From the NCBI RefSeq assembly GCF_000306785.1, contig NC_017955.1, positions 1-64,000 on the forward strand: a stretch of 64,000 nt of DNA, written 5' to 3'. The position numbers and the translations under genes were made by a program. Of the stretch, positions 55,790 through 63,138 are shown in pieces (the first letter of the stretch is position 1; each line of letters opens with the position of its first letter). The notes under the pieces are model-generated. The model saw nothing but the letters and a program-made list of their open reading frames with translations. It had not been told where the DNA came from and made no database searches. This stretch comes from Modestobacter italicus (lineage in GTDB: Bacteria; Actinomycetota; Actinomycetes; Mycobacteriales; Geodermatophilaceae).

Positions 55790-57303
55790 CGGCGCCGGCC
55801 GCGCCCGGGCGGGGGCTGGCCGCCGCCGTCCGGGGGCTGCTCGCCGAGGCCGCCGAGGTCCACCGCGACCACCCGGCCGCCGCCGCCCGGGTGCGGGCGC
55901 TGCAGGACCGGCTGGACGAGCCGCTGCGGGTCGCCCTGGCCGGTCGGGTCAAGGCCGGCAAGTCCACGCTGCTCAACGCGCTGGTGGGGGAGCGGATCGC
56001 GCCCACCGACGCGGGCGAGTGCACCCGGGTGGTCACCTGGTACCGGCAGGGGCCGGTGCCGCGGGTGGAGCTGCACGCCCTCGACGGTTCCCGTCGCCCG
56101 CTGCCGGTCCGGCGGGTCCGCGGCGAGCTGCGGCTGGAGCTGGCCGAGGCCGCGGCCGAGCAGGTGGAGCGGCTGGTGGTCGACTGGCCGACGGCGGGGC
56201 TGGCCGCCGCGACGCTCATCGACACCCCGGGCATCTCCTCGCTGTCGGTCGAGGCCAGCGCCCGCACGCAGGCCTTCCTGGACGCCGGCGACCAGCTCTC
56301 CGGCGCCGACGCGGTCGTCTTCCTCACCCGGCAGTTCCAGCCGGCCGACCTCGCCTTCCTCGCTGCCGTGCAGCGCGCCTGCGGCGGCCTGCCGACGACG
56401 ACCCTGTCGGTCCTCTCCCGCGCCGACGACACCGGTGGCGGCCAGCTCGACGCCCTGCTCACCGCCGAGGCGCTGGCCCGGCGCACCGCGGAGCTGCCGG
56501 CGGTGCGGGCGCTGTGCTCCACCGTGCTGCCGGTGGCCGGGCTGATGGCGCTGGGCGGCCGGACGCTGCGGCACGCCGACTTCGTCGCCTTCCGCACCCT
56601 GGCCCTGGCCGACCGGGCCGCGGTGGAGTCGGTGCTGCTGACCGCCGACCGGTTCCGCCGGCCGGAGGCGCCGGTCGACCTCCCCGCGGAGGTGCGCGCG
56701 GGGCTGGCCGAGCGGTTCGGGCTGTTCGGCGTCCGGATGGCGGTGGCGCTGCTGCGGACCGGGGTCACCGACGCCCCGACGCTCGCCGAGGAGCTGGTCG
56801 CGCGCAGCGGGCTGGCCGAGCTGCAGCGGCTGGTCGCCGTCCAGTTCACCGCCCGCGGCGACCAGCTGAAGGCGACGACGGCGCTGCGGTTGCTGGAGCG
56901 GCTGCTGCGCGAGCAGCCGGTGCCCGGCGACGCCGTCCTGTGGCGGGGGCTGGACCGGGTGCGCAGCTCGTCGCTGGAGCTGCCGGAGCTGGAGCTGCTG
57001 TCCCGCACCCGGGCGCCGGACGGGCCGTTCCCCGCCGACACCCGGGAGGAGGCCGAGCGCCTGCTGGGCGCCACCGACCCCAGCCCGGCGGCCCGGCTGG
57101 GGCTGCCGCCGGACGCCTCGCCGGAGCAGCTGCGGGCCGCGGCCGGCCGCGCGGTGCGGCGCTGGCAGGAGCGGGCCGCCGACCCGCTGGCCCGGCGGGC
57201 GGCGGTGGACGCCGCCGAGCTGCTCGTGCAGGAGGCCGAGGCGCTGCTGGCCGCGCTGCCCGCCGACCCCGGGTCAGCGGTCGGGTCGCCCCCAGCCCCG
57301 TGA
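55786..57303 (+). CDS. iniC: Dynamin-like GTPase, IniC type
   Basis: This second dynamin-family GTPase of 505 residues has G1 VALAGRVKAGKSTLLNAL near residue 50, G3 IDTPGISS near 145 and G4 SRADD near 210, followed by a long helical region without an obvious hydrophobic membrane loop. It begins at GTG 55786, overlapping the iniA stop as GTGA, so the two are made together and probably form a heteromeric assembly. Its 3' end overlaps the stop of the convergent membrane-protein gene by 30 bp. Confidence 0.87.
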   Translation: MTAPAAPGRGLAAAVRGLLAEAAEVHRDHPAAAARVRALQDRLDEPLRVALAGRVKAGKSTLLNALVGERIAPTDAGECTRVVTWYRQGPVPRVELHALDGSRRPLPVRRVRGELRLELAEAAAEQVERLVVDWPTAGLAAATLIDTPGISSLSVEASARTQAFLDAGDQLSGADAVVFLTRQFQPADLAFLAAVQRACGGLPTTTLSVLSRADDTGGGQLDALLTAEALARRTAELPAVRALCSTVLPVAGLMALGGRTLRHADFVAFRTLALADRAAVESVLLTADRFRRPEAPVDLPAEVRAGLAERFGLFGVRMAVALLRTGVTDAPTLAEELVARSGLAELQRLVAVQFTARGDQLKATTALRLLERLLREQPVPGDAVLWRGLDRVRSSSLELPELELLSRTRAPDGPFPADTREEAERLLGATDPSPAARLGLPPDASPEQLRAAAGRAVRRWQERAADPLARRAAVDAAELLVQEAEALLAALPADPGSAVGSPPAP

Positions 57304-57867
57304 CGCGGGCAGGGCCAGCAGCACCAGCGCGAGGACGACGAGCCCGCCCTGCACCAGCACCGCGCCGCGGTCGAGCTCGGGGCCGCCGGTCAGCAGGTCC
57401 TGGGCGAGGGCGTCGGCGGCCAGGGTGAGCAGGCCGAGGACGGCGAGCGCGCCGCGCCAGCCGGCCCGGTGCCGCAGGAACAGCACCAGGCAGCCCAGCG
57501 TCAGCACGACCAGCGCCGCGAGGGCGCCGAGCACCCCGGCGACGGTGGTGTCCGCCCCGGAGCGCAGCAGCTCCTCCGTCGCCGTCGGGTCGGCCGCGGC
57601 GCCGGTGGCCTCGAGCCGCTGACGGACCCCGGCCAGGTCGGCCGCGGCGGCCCCGAGCGCCAGCACGCCGGCCAGCAGGGACACCCCCCAGCACCACGCC
57701 GAGGCCCGCACCGCGGCCGGCGCCGGCGGCGCGGTGCGCGGCACCGGCGGCGGCACCGTGCTGGTCAGCGGCGGGCGGGGCGGCGGCCCGGGGCGGGGGA
57801 GGCGGACCGGTCCGTCCCGCGGCCCGCTCCGGTCGGGGCCCGGGACGGGGGGCTCGGCGGGCGGCAT
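57274..57867 (-). CDS. Four-helix membrane protein, unknown
   Basis: This 197-residue protein has a Pro-rich cytosolic N-terminus (about 1-50) and four hydrophobic helices (WCWGVSLLAGVLALGAAAAD, GVLGALAALVVLTLGCLVLF, GALAVLGLLTLAADALAQDL, GGLVVLALVLLALPASR). No family is recognised. ATG at 57867 follows AGGAGCTGCCG. It converges on iniC with a 30-bp coding overlap and may be an accessory of the ini-like module, but orientation does not show that. Confidence 0.7.
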   Translation of the reverse strand: MPPAEPPVPGPDRSGPRDGPVRLPRPGPPPRPPLTSTVPPPVPRTAPPAPAAVRASAWCWGVSLLAGVLALGAAAADLAGVRQRLEATGAAADPTATEELLRSGADTTVAGVLGALAALVVLTLGCLVLFLRHRAGWRGALAVLGLLTLAADALAQDLLTGGPELDRGAVLVQGGLVVLALVLLALPASRGWGRPDR

Positions 57868-58028
57868 CGGCAGCTCCTGGACGGGCCGGGGGGAAGCGGG
57901 GCGCGGCCATCATCCCCGGCGTCGTGAACGCGGGCGGCCCGACCGCCGTACCCCTCGACAGCCGGGCCCTGAGCGCCCGGTGCTGGGCGGACGCACGCGC
58001 GCCCAGGACCCGCAGTCAGGAGACACCG

Positions 58029-58928
58029 ATGTCCAGGACACGCACCCGCATCCTCGCCGGAGCCGCCGTGCTCGCCGCACTGACCGTCGCCGCCCCGGCG
58101 GTCTCGGCCGCCGCCGACGGGGGCTCCCGCGGCGGGCAGGCCGCGGAGGGCCGGCACTCGGGGGAGAGCCTGACGGCGGTCGGCCTGACCCCCGACGGCC
58201 GCTCGCTGGTCACCTTCGCCACCGACCGGCCCGAGCGGGCCCGGGGCCTCGGGCCGGTGCAGGGCCTGGCCGGCGACACCCGGCTCGTCGGCATCGACCA
58301 CCGCCCGGCCACGGGCGTGCTCTACGGCGTCGGCGACAAGGGTGGGGTCTACACGCTGACCGGGGCCAAGGCCACCAAGGTCAGCCAGCTCAGCACCGCG
58401 CTGACCGGCACCTCCTTCGGCGTGGACTTCAACCCCGTCGTCGACCGGCTGCGGATCGTCAGCGACTCCGGCCAGAACCTGCGGCACGACGTCACCGCGC
58501 AGGGCGGCACGATCGCCGACGGCACGCTCACCTACCCGGCAGCCCCGCCGGCGACCACGCCGACCACGGCGACCGGCGTCACCGGTGCCGCCTACACCAA
58601 CAACGACGCCAGCACGGCCACCGCGACCACCCTGTTCGACATCGACACCGCACGCGACCAGGTCGTCATCCAGTCCCCGGCCAACGCGGGCCTGCTCGCC
58701 GCGACCGGCGCGCTGGGCGTGGACGCCACCGGGGACGCCGGCTTCGACGTCTACAGCCAGGTCCGCAAGGGCACCGCGGTGGAGCTGTTCCCGTACGCCT
58801 CGCTGAAGGTCGGCGACCGCTACGCGCTGTACGAGGTCTCGCTGCTCAGCGGCGCGGTCTCCCTCGAGGGCACCTTCCCCCGGGACCGCCAGGTCAGCGA
58901 CCTCAGCTTCGCCCCCGGTCAGCTCTGA
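58029..58928 (+). CDS. Secreted DUF4394 domain-containing protein
   Basis: This 299-residue exported protein has a signal peptide (RTRILAGAAVLAALTVAAPA with an Ala-X-Ala-type cleavage near residue 28). The DUF4394 domain follows, with repeated beta motifs such as LVGIDHRPATGVLYGVGDKG, VDFNPVVDRLRIVSDSGQNL, LTYPA, and GLLAATGALGVDATGDAGFD. It is probably a beta-propeller. Function is unknown. ATG at 58029 follows CAGGAGACACCG. A strong terminator hairpin follows. Confidence 0.9.
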   Translation: MSRTRTRILAGAAVLAALTVAAPAVSAAADGGSRGGQAAEGRHSGESLTAVGLTPDGRSLVTFATDRPERARGLGPVQGLAGDTRLVGIDHRPATGVLYGVGDKGGVYTLTGAKATKVSQLSTALTGTSFGVDFNPVVDRLRIVSDSGQNLRHDVTAQGGTIADGTLTYPAAPPATTPTTATGVTGAAYTNNDASTATATTLFDIDTARDQVVIQSPANAGLLAATGALGVDATGDAGFDVYSQVRKGTAVELFPYASLKVGDRYALYEVSLLSGAVSLEGTFPRDRQVSDLSFAPGQL

Positions 58929-58940
58929 CCCTGCCGGCCC

Positions 58941-58972
58941 GCCGCCCCCGCCGCGCCGTCGGCGGGGGCGGC
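58941..58972 (+). terminator. Terminator hairpin after the DUF4394 gene
   Basis: GCCGCCCCCGCCG (58941-58953) pairs perfectly with CGGCGGGGGCGGC (58960-58972) around a 6-nt loop, 12 bp past the stop codon. Confidence 0.75.
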
Positions 58973-59023
58973 ACCGGCGCGCCTGGCACAGTCGGCCTCC
59001 CGCCGCCGACCCCAGGAGGGCCC

Positions 59024-59431
59024 GTGCCATCCCGCAACGCACGCGTCCAGGCCGTGCTGGACATCCCGCTGCACCGGTTCGTCGGGATGGAGCTGCTGGA
59101 CCCGGCCGACCCTCCCGCGGGCATCTGGTTCCCGGTCGGCCCGGCCGCGCAGAACCAGGTGCGGCTGCTGCACGGGGGCGTGGTGACGGCGCTGCTCGAC
59201 GTCGCCGGCTACCTCGCGCTCATGCCGCACCTGACCGACGACGAGCACGCCGTCACCCACGACCAGTCGGTGTCGCTGCTGCGCCCGGTGCCGGCCGACC
59301 GGCGGGTCGAGCTGCGCGGGACCGTGCTGCGCCGGGGTCGCGCGGTCGCCTTCCTGCGGGCCGACGCGACCGTCGAGGGCACCCTGGTGGCGACCGCGCA
59401 GCTGACCAAGACCGTCGTCCCGGCCGGCTGA
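59024..59431 (+). CDS. PaaI-type hotdog thioesterase
   Basis: This 135-residue acyl-CoA thioesterase of the hotdog fold has the helix motif LLHGGVVTALLDVAGYLALM, with the catalytic Asp-type position in the LLDVAG segment, and the beta-strand VSLLRPVPADRRVELRG. Probable role is hydrolysis of aryl- or acyl-CoA. GTG at 59024 follows AGGAGGGCC. Genes downstream (cyclase family, acyl-CoA ligase) suggest carboxylic acid metabolism. Confidence 0.88.
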   Translation: MPSRNARVQAVLDIPLHRFVGMELLDPADPPAGIWFPVGPAAQNQVRLLHGGVVTALLDVAGYLALMPHLTDDEHAVTHDQSVSLLRPVPADRRVELRGTVLRRGRAVAFLRADATVEGTLVATAQLTKTVVPAG

Positions 59432-59520
59432 TCGGTCGTGATTGACACCACTGGGGCGGCGGGTGCAGGTTTCCCGGAGACCCCGGGCGACGTGGCCCGG
59501 GCCCGTGCCCCGGAGGCCTC

Positions 59521-60489
59521 GTGTCCGAGAACCCGACCACCCCGCCCGACCTCGTCGACCTGCTCGCCGACGCACCGTCGAACTGGGGGAAGTGGGGGGC
59601 GGACGACGAGGTCGGCGCGCTGAACTACCTGGGCCCGGAGCAGGTGCTCGCCGCCGTCCGGCTGGTCAGCTCGGGCAAGGTGTTCACCCTCCAGCGGCTG
59701 ATCGGCGACCCGAAGGGCGACCCGGTCTGGCCCGGTCGCACCCCGGCCGAGCGCATCCAGGTGCTCGACGAGTCCAACTGGGACGAGGGCGGCAGCGGCC
59801 CGGCCTACCCCGGTGGCCTGCACTACGCCGACGACAAGATCGACGCCTACCTGCAGGGCTCCACGCAGTACGACGCGCTGGGCCACCTCTGGTACGGCGG
59901 CAAGATCTACAACGGCTTCGACGCGCGCACCACGGTCGGCGGCCTGGACAAGGCCAGCGTCCAGCCGATCGCCGAGCGCGGCATCGTCGGCCGGGCCGTG
60001 CTGCTGGACGTGGCCCGCTTCCGCGGCAAGCCGACCCTGGACAAGGGCGAGACGTTCACCCACGAGGACCTGCTGGCCTGCGCCCAGGCGCAGGGCGTGG
60101 AGATCCAGCCGCGGGACATCCTCGTCGTCCGGACGAACTTCCTGCAGCTGTTCCACGAGCAGGGGGAGTCGTTCTACGAGGGCTTCAACGAGCCCGGCCT
60201 GGTGTACAGCCCGGAGCTGGTCCGGTGGTTCCAGGACATGGAGATCCCCAACCTGGTCACCGACACCATCGCCAACGAGGTGACCGTCGACCCCAACAGC
60301 GGGGTCGCGCTGGTGCTGCACAGCGCGCTGATGCGCAACCTCGGCGTCACGCTCACCGAGATCGCCGACCTCGAGCGGCTGGCCGCCGACTGCGCCGAGG
60401 ACGGCCGGTACGCCTTCCTCTACGTCGCCGCCCCGCTGAACATCGCGAAGGCCGCGGGCTCGCCGGTCAACCCCGTCGCCATCAAGTAG
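59521..60489 (+). CDS. Cyclase family metal-dependent hydrolase
   Basis: This 322-residue protein of the putative cyclase family (PF04199; kynurenine formamidase and isatin hydrolase relatives) begins with a segment on aligned Trp (SNWGKWGADDEVGALNYLG). The metal-site region appears as GSTQYDALGHLWYGGKIYNG, where the classical HxGTHxDxPxH motif has the isatin-hydrolase-like QxDxxxH form. A later His/Glu region follows (ETFTHEDLLACAQ and LVTDTIANEVT). Substrate is unknown. GTG start at 59521; 8 bp before the ligase gene, so co-transcribed. Confidence 0.85.
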   Translation: MSENPTTPPDLVDLLADAPSNWGKWGADDEVGALNYLGPEQVLAAVRLVSSGKVFTLQRLIGDPKGDPVWPGRTPAERIQVLDESNWDEGGSGPAYPGGLHYADDKIDAYLQGSTQYDALGHLWYGGKIYNGFDARTTVGGLDKASVQPIAERGIVGRAVLLDVARFRGKPTLDKGETFTHEDLLACAQAQGVEIQPRDILVVRTNFLQLFHEQGESFYEGFNEPGLVYSPELVRWFQDMEIPNLVTDTIANEVTVDPNSGVALVLHSALMRNLGVTLTEIADLERLAADCAEDGRYAFLYVAAPLNIAKAAGSPVNPVAIK

Positions 60490-60496
60490 CCGACCG

Positions 60497-62143
60497 GTGA
60501 GCGCCTACGACGAACGGCCCTGGCTGGCGCTGTACGGCGACCAGCCGGCCGACTACGCGCTGGAGTTCGACGACGCCCTGTCGATGTTCCGGGCCGGGGT
60601 GGCCCGCGACCCGTCCGCGGTCGCGCTGCGGTACTTCGACGGCACGATCACCCGGGGCGAGCTCGACGAGCTCAGCGACGCCCTGGCCGCCGGGCTGCTG
60701 GCCTCCGGGTTCGCCGCCGGTGACCGGCTGGCGGTGTACCTGCAGAACGTGCCGCAGTTCGTGATCGCCATGGTCGCCACCTGGAAGGCCGGCGGCGTGA
60801 TGGTGTCGATCAACCCGATGAGCCGGGAGCGGGAGCTCTCGTACCTGCTCAAGGACTCCGGGGCGACGGTGCTGGTGGCCCTGGAGGCGCTGCACGAGGA
60901 GATCGGGCGCTCCGTCGTCCCGGACACCGACGTGCGGCTGGTGCTCACCACCAGCGAGCTGGAGTTCCAGACCCGGCACGACGAGCGGTTGTTCGCCGGC
61001 ACGACCCGGCAGCGCCCCGAGGGCACGTCCGACCTGGCCGAGTTCCTCGCCCAGCACCGCGGGGAGGTCCCGCCGCCGGTCGAGCTGGGCCTGGACGACG
61101 TCGCGTTCCTGACCTACACGTCCGGGACGACGGGGGTCCCGAAGGGCGCGATGAACACCCACCGCAACGTGGTCTTCACCGCCCAGGTGTACCGGGACTG
61201 GACCCACGCCGGCCGGGACGGCGCGATCCTCGGCATCGCCCCGCTGTTCCACATCACCGGGCTGATCGGGCACGTCGCGGTGAGCATGCTGGCCCCCGCG
61301 CCGCTGGTGCTGGCGTACCGGTTCGAGCCCGGTGTGGTGCTCGACGCGATGGTCGAGCACCGGCCGACGTTCACCATCGGGGCCATCACCGCGTTCACCG
61401 CGCTGCTCAACGCCCCGGGCTTCACCAAGGACCACTTCGCCTCGTTCAGCTCGGTGTACTCCGGCGGCGCGGCGATCTCCCCGACGGCGGAGAAGGCGTT
61501 CCTGGAGGCCACCGGCAAGCAGGTGCACAACGCCTACGGGCTGACCGAGACCACCTCGCCGATGACCGTCACGCCCTTCGGGGCCCCGTCGCCGGTGGAC
61601 CCGACGTCGGGTGCGCTGTCGGTCGGGGTGCCCGCACCCAGCACGATCGTGCGGATCCAGGGCGAGGACGGCCAGGACCTGCCGTTGGGCGAGGTGGGGG
61701 AGATCGTCGCCGACGGGCCGCAGGTCGTCGCCGGCTACTGGGGCAAGCCCGAGGAGACCGCGGCGAACCTGCCCGGCGGTGCGCTCAAGAGCGGTGACGT
61801 CGGCTTCATGAACCCCGAGGGCTGGGTGTTCATCGTCGACCGCAAGAAGGACATGATCAACGCCTCGGGCTACAAGGTCTGGCCGCGCGAGGTCGAGGAC
61901 GTGCTCGCCGAGCACCCCGCCGTCCGCGAGTCGGCGGTGGTGGGCGTGCCCGACGAGAAGCGCGGGGAGACCGTCAAGGCCTTCGTCAGCGTCAAGCCCG
62001 GCGCCACGGTCACCCCCGAGGAGCTCATCGCGCACTGCAAGGAGCGGATGGCGGCCTACAAGTACCCCCGCTCGGTGGTGCTGATCGACGAGCTGCCCAA
62101 GACGGTGACCGGGAAGATCCTGCGGAGGGAGCTGCGGGGGTGA
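60497..62143 (+). CDS. AMP-binding acyl-CoA ligase
   Basis: This 548-residue ANL-superfamily ligase activates a carboxylic acid as acyl-AMP and then acyl-CoA. It has the P-loop LTYTSGTTGVPKGAMNTHRN, the A5 motif NAYGLTETTSPM, A7/A8 GDVGFMNPEGWVFIVDRKKD, and the A10 lysine in PKTVTGKILRREL. It resembles medium/long-chain or aromatic acid CoA ligases. GTG start at 60497, 7 bp after the cyclase-family gene. Confidence 0.93.
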   Translation: MSAYDERPWLALYGDQPADYALEFDDALSMFRAGVARDPSAVALRYFDGTITRGELDELSDALAAGLLASGFAAGDRLAVYLQNVPQFVIAMVATWKAGGVMVSINPMSRERELSYLLKDSGATVLVALEALHEEIGRSVVPDTDVRLVLTTSELEFQTRHDERLFAGTTRQRPEGTSDLAEFLAQHRGEVPPPVELGLDDVAFLTYTSGTTGVPKGAMNTHRNVVFTAQVYRDWTHAGRDGAILGIAPLFHITGLIGHVAVSMLAPAPLVLAYRFEPGVVLDAMVEHRPTFTIGAITAFTALLNAPGFTKDHFASFSSVYSGGAAISPTAEKAFLEATGKQVHNAYGLTETTSPMTVTPFGAPSPVDPTSGALSVGVPAPSTIVRIQGEDGQDLPLGEVGEIVADGPQVVAGYWGKPEETAANLPGGALKSGDVGFMNPEGWVFIVDRKKDMINASGYKVWPREVEDVLAEHPAVRESAVVGVPDEKRGETVKAFVSVKPGATVTPEELIAHCKERMAAYKYPRSVVLIDELPKTVTGKILRRELRG

Positions 62144-62168
62144 TCCACGGCACCCCCGTGTACGGAGG

Positions 62169-62199
62169 AGGGCAGGCTCACCTAAGGTGAGCCTGCCCT
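62169..62199 (+). promoter_or_regulatory. Iron box (DtxR/IdeR type) within a 31-bp palindrome
   Basis: A perfect 15+1+15 inverted repeat centred on base 62184 lies 25 bp past the ligase stop and 46 bp before efeU. Its central part matches the actinobacterial DtxR/IdeR half-sites: AGGCTCACCTAA on this strand and TTAGGTGAGCCT on the other each differ by one base from AGGCTAACCTAA and TTAGGTTAGCCT. It could also act as a terminator for the ligase transcript. Iron repression of efeUO is the inference. Confidence 0.75.
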
Positions 62200-62244
62200 T
62201 CGTCGTCGGACGCAGGGATCCCCTGCTCGTCCGGAGGTGCAGCC

Positions 62245-63138
62245 GTGGGCCAGGTCTTCGCTGCCAGCTACCTGATCGGGCTGCGCGAGGGCCTCGAGAT
62301 GGTCCTCATCGTCAGCGTGCTCGTCGCCTACCTGGTCAAGACCGGCCGGCGCCAGCACCTGGTGCCGGTGTGGGCCGGCGTCGGCGCCGCCGCGGCGCTG
62401 TCGATCGGCTTCGGCTGGGCGCTGAGCTACGTGTCCACCACGGTGCTCGGCGGGCCCGGCCAGGAGCTGTTCGACGCGATCACCTCCACCGTCGCGGTCG
62501 TCCTGGTCACCTGGATGGTGTTCTGGATGCGCCGCACCGCGCGCCGGCTCTCCGGCGAGCTGCGCGGCCGGCTGGACGGCGCCATCGGCCTGGGCGTCGG
62601 GGCGGTGGTCGGCATCGCCTTCCTCTCCGTGGCGCGTGAGGGCCTGGAGACGACGCTGCTGTTCTTCGCCTCCGCGCAGGGCGCGACCTCGTCGGCCCCG
62701 CTGCTGGGTCTGGCCGCGGGGATCCTGACCGCCGTCGTCCTGGGCGTCGGCCTCTACGCCGGCGCGATCCGGATCAACCTGTCCCGGTTCTTCATGGTCA
62801 GCGGCGCGCTGCTGGTGCTGGTCGCGGCGGGTGTCCTCAAGTACGCGGTGCACGACTACCAGGAGGCCGGCGTCCTCCCCGGGGCGACCACCTACGCCTT
62901 CGACGCGACCAGCTGGCTCGACCCCGGCAGCTGGTACGGCGCGCTGGCCTCCGGCCTGTTCAACATCACCCCCCAGCCCAGCGTGCTGGAGACGATCGCC
63001 TGGCTCGCCTACCTGGTGCCGGTGCTCGTGCTCTTCCTCCTCCCCGCCCGCAAGAAGCCGGCCGCCGGCAGCACGCCGCCGGCCCCCAACGTCGTCTCGG
63101 AGACCCCGCAGCATGAAGAAGCCCAAGCTCGTGCGTGA
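62245..63138 (+). CDS. efeU: Iron permease EfeU (FTR1 family)
   Basis: This 297-residue polytopic permease imports iron, with about seven helices. Two REGLE-type iron-binding motifs are visible, LREGLEMVL near residue 13 and AREGLETTL near residue 131, as expected for FTR1/EfeU. The C-terminus is a short cytosolic Pro/Lys tail. GTG at 62245 follows CGGAGGTGCAGCC. Its end overlaps the efeO start by 26 bp. The iron box upstream fits iron-dependent control. Confidence 0.94.
   Translation: MGQVFAASYLIGLREGLEMVLIVSVLVAYLVKTGRRQHLVPVWAGVGAAAALSIGFGWALSYVSTTVLGGPGQELFDAITSTVAVVLVTWMVFWMRRTARRLSGELRGRLDGAIGLGVGAVVGIAFLSVAREGLETTLLFFASAQGATSSAPLLGLAAGILTAVVLGVGLYAGAIRINLSRFFMVSGALLVLVAAGVLKYAVHDYQEAGVLPGATTYAFDATSWLDPGSWYGALASGLFNITPQPSVLETIAWLAYLVPVLVLFLLPARKKPAAGSTPPAPNVVSETPQHEEAQARA

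Noticed and set aside
53839..57303. Open frame of 1154 codons seeming to fuse iniA and iniC
   Set aside because: Its first half is the wrong frame of iniA; only the part from GTG 55786 is the real IniC. The 4-bp GTGA overlap explains the appearance of a fusion.
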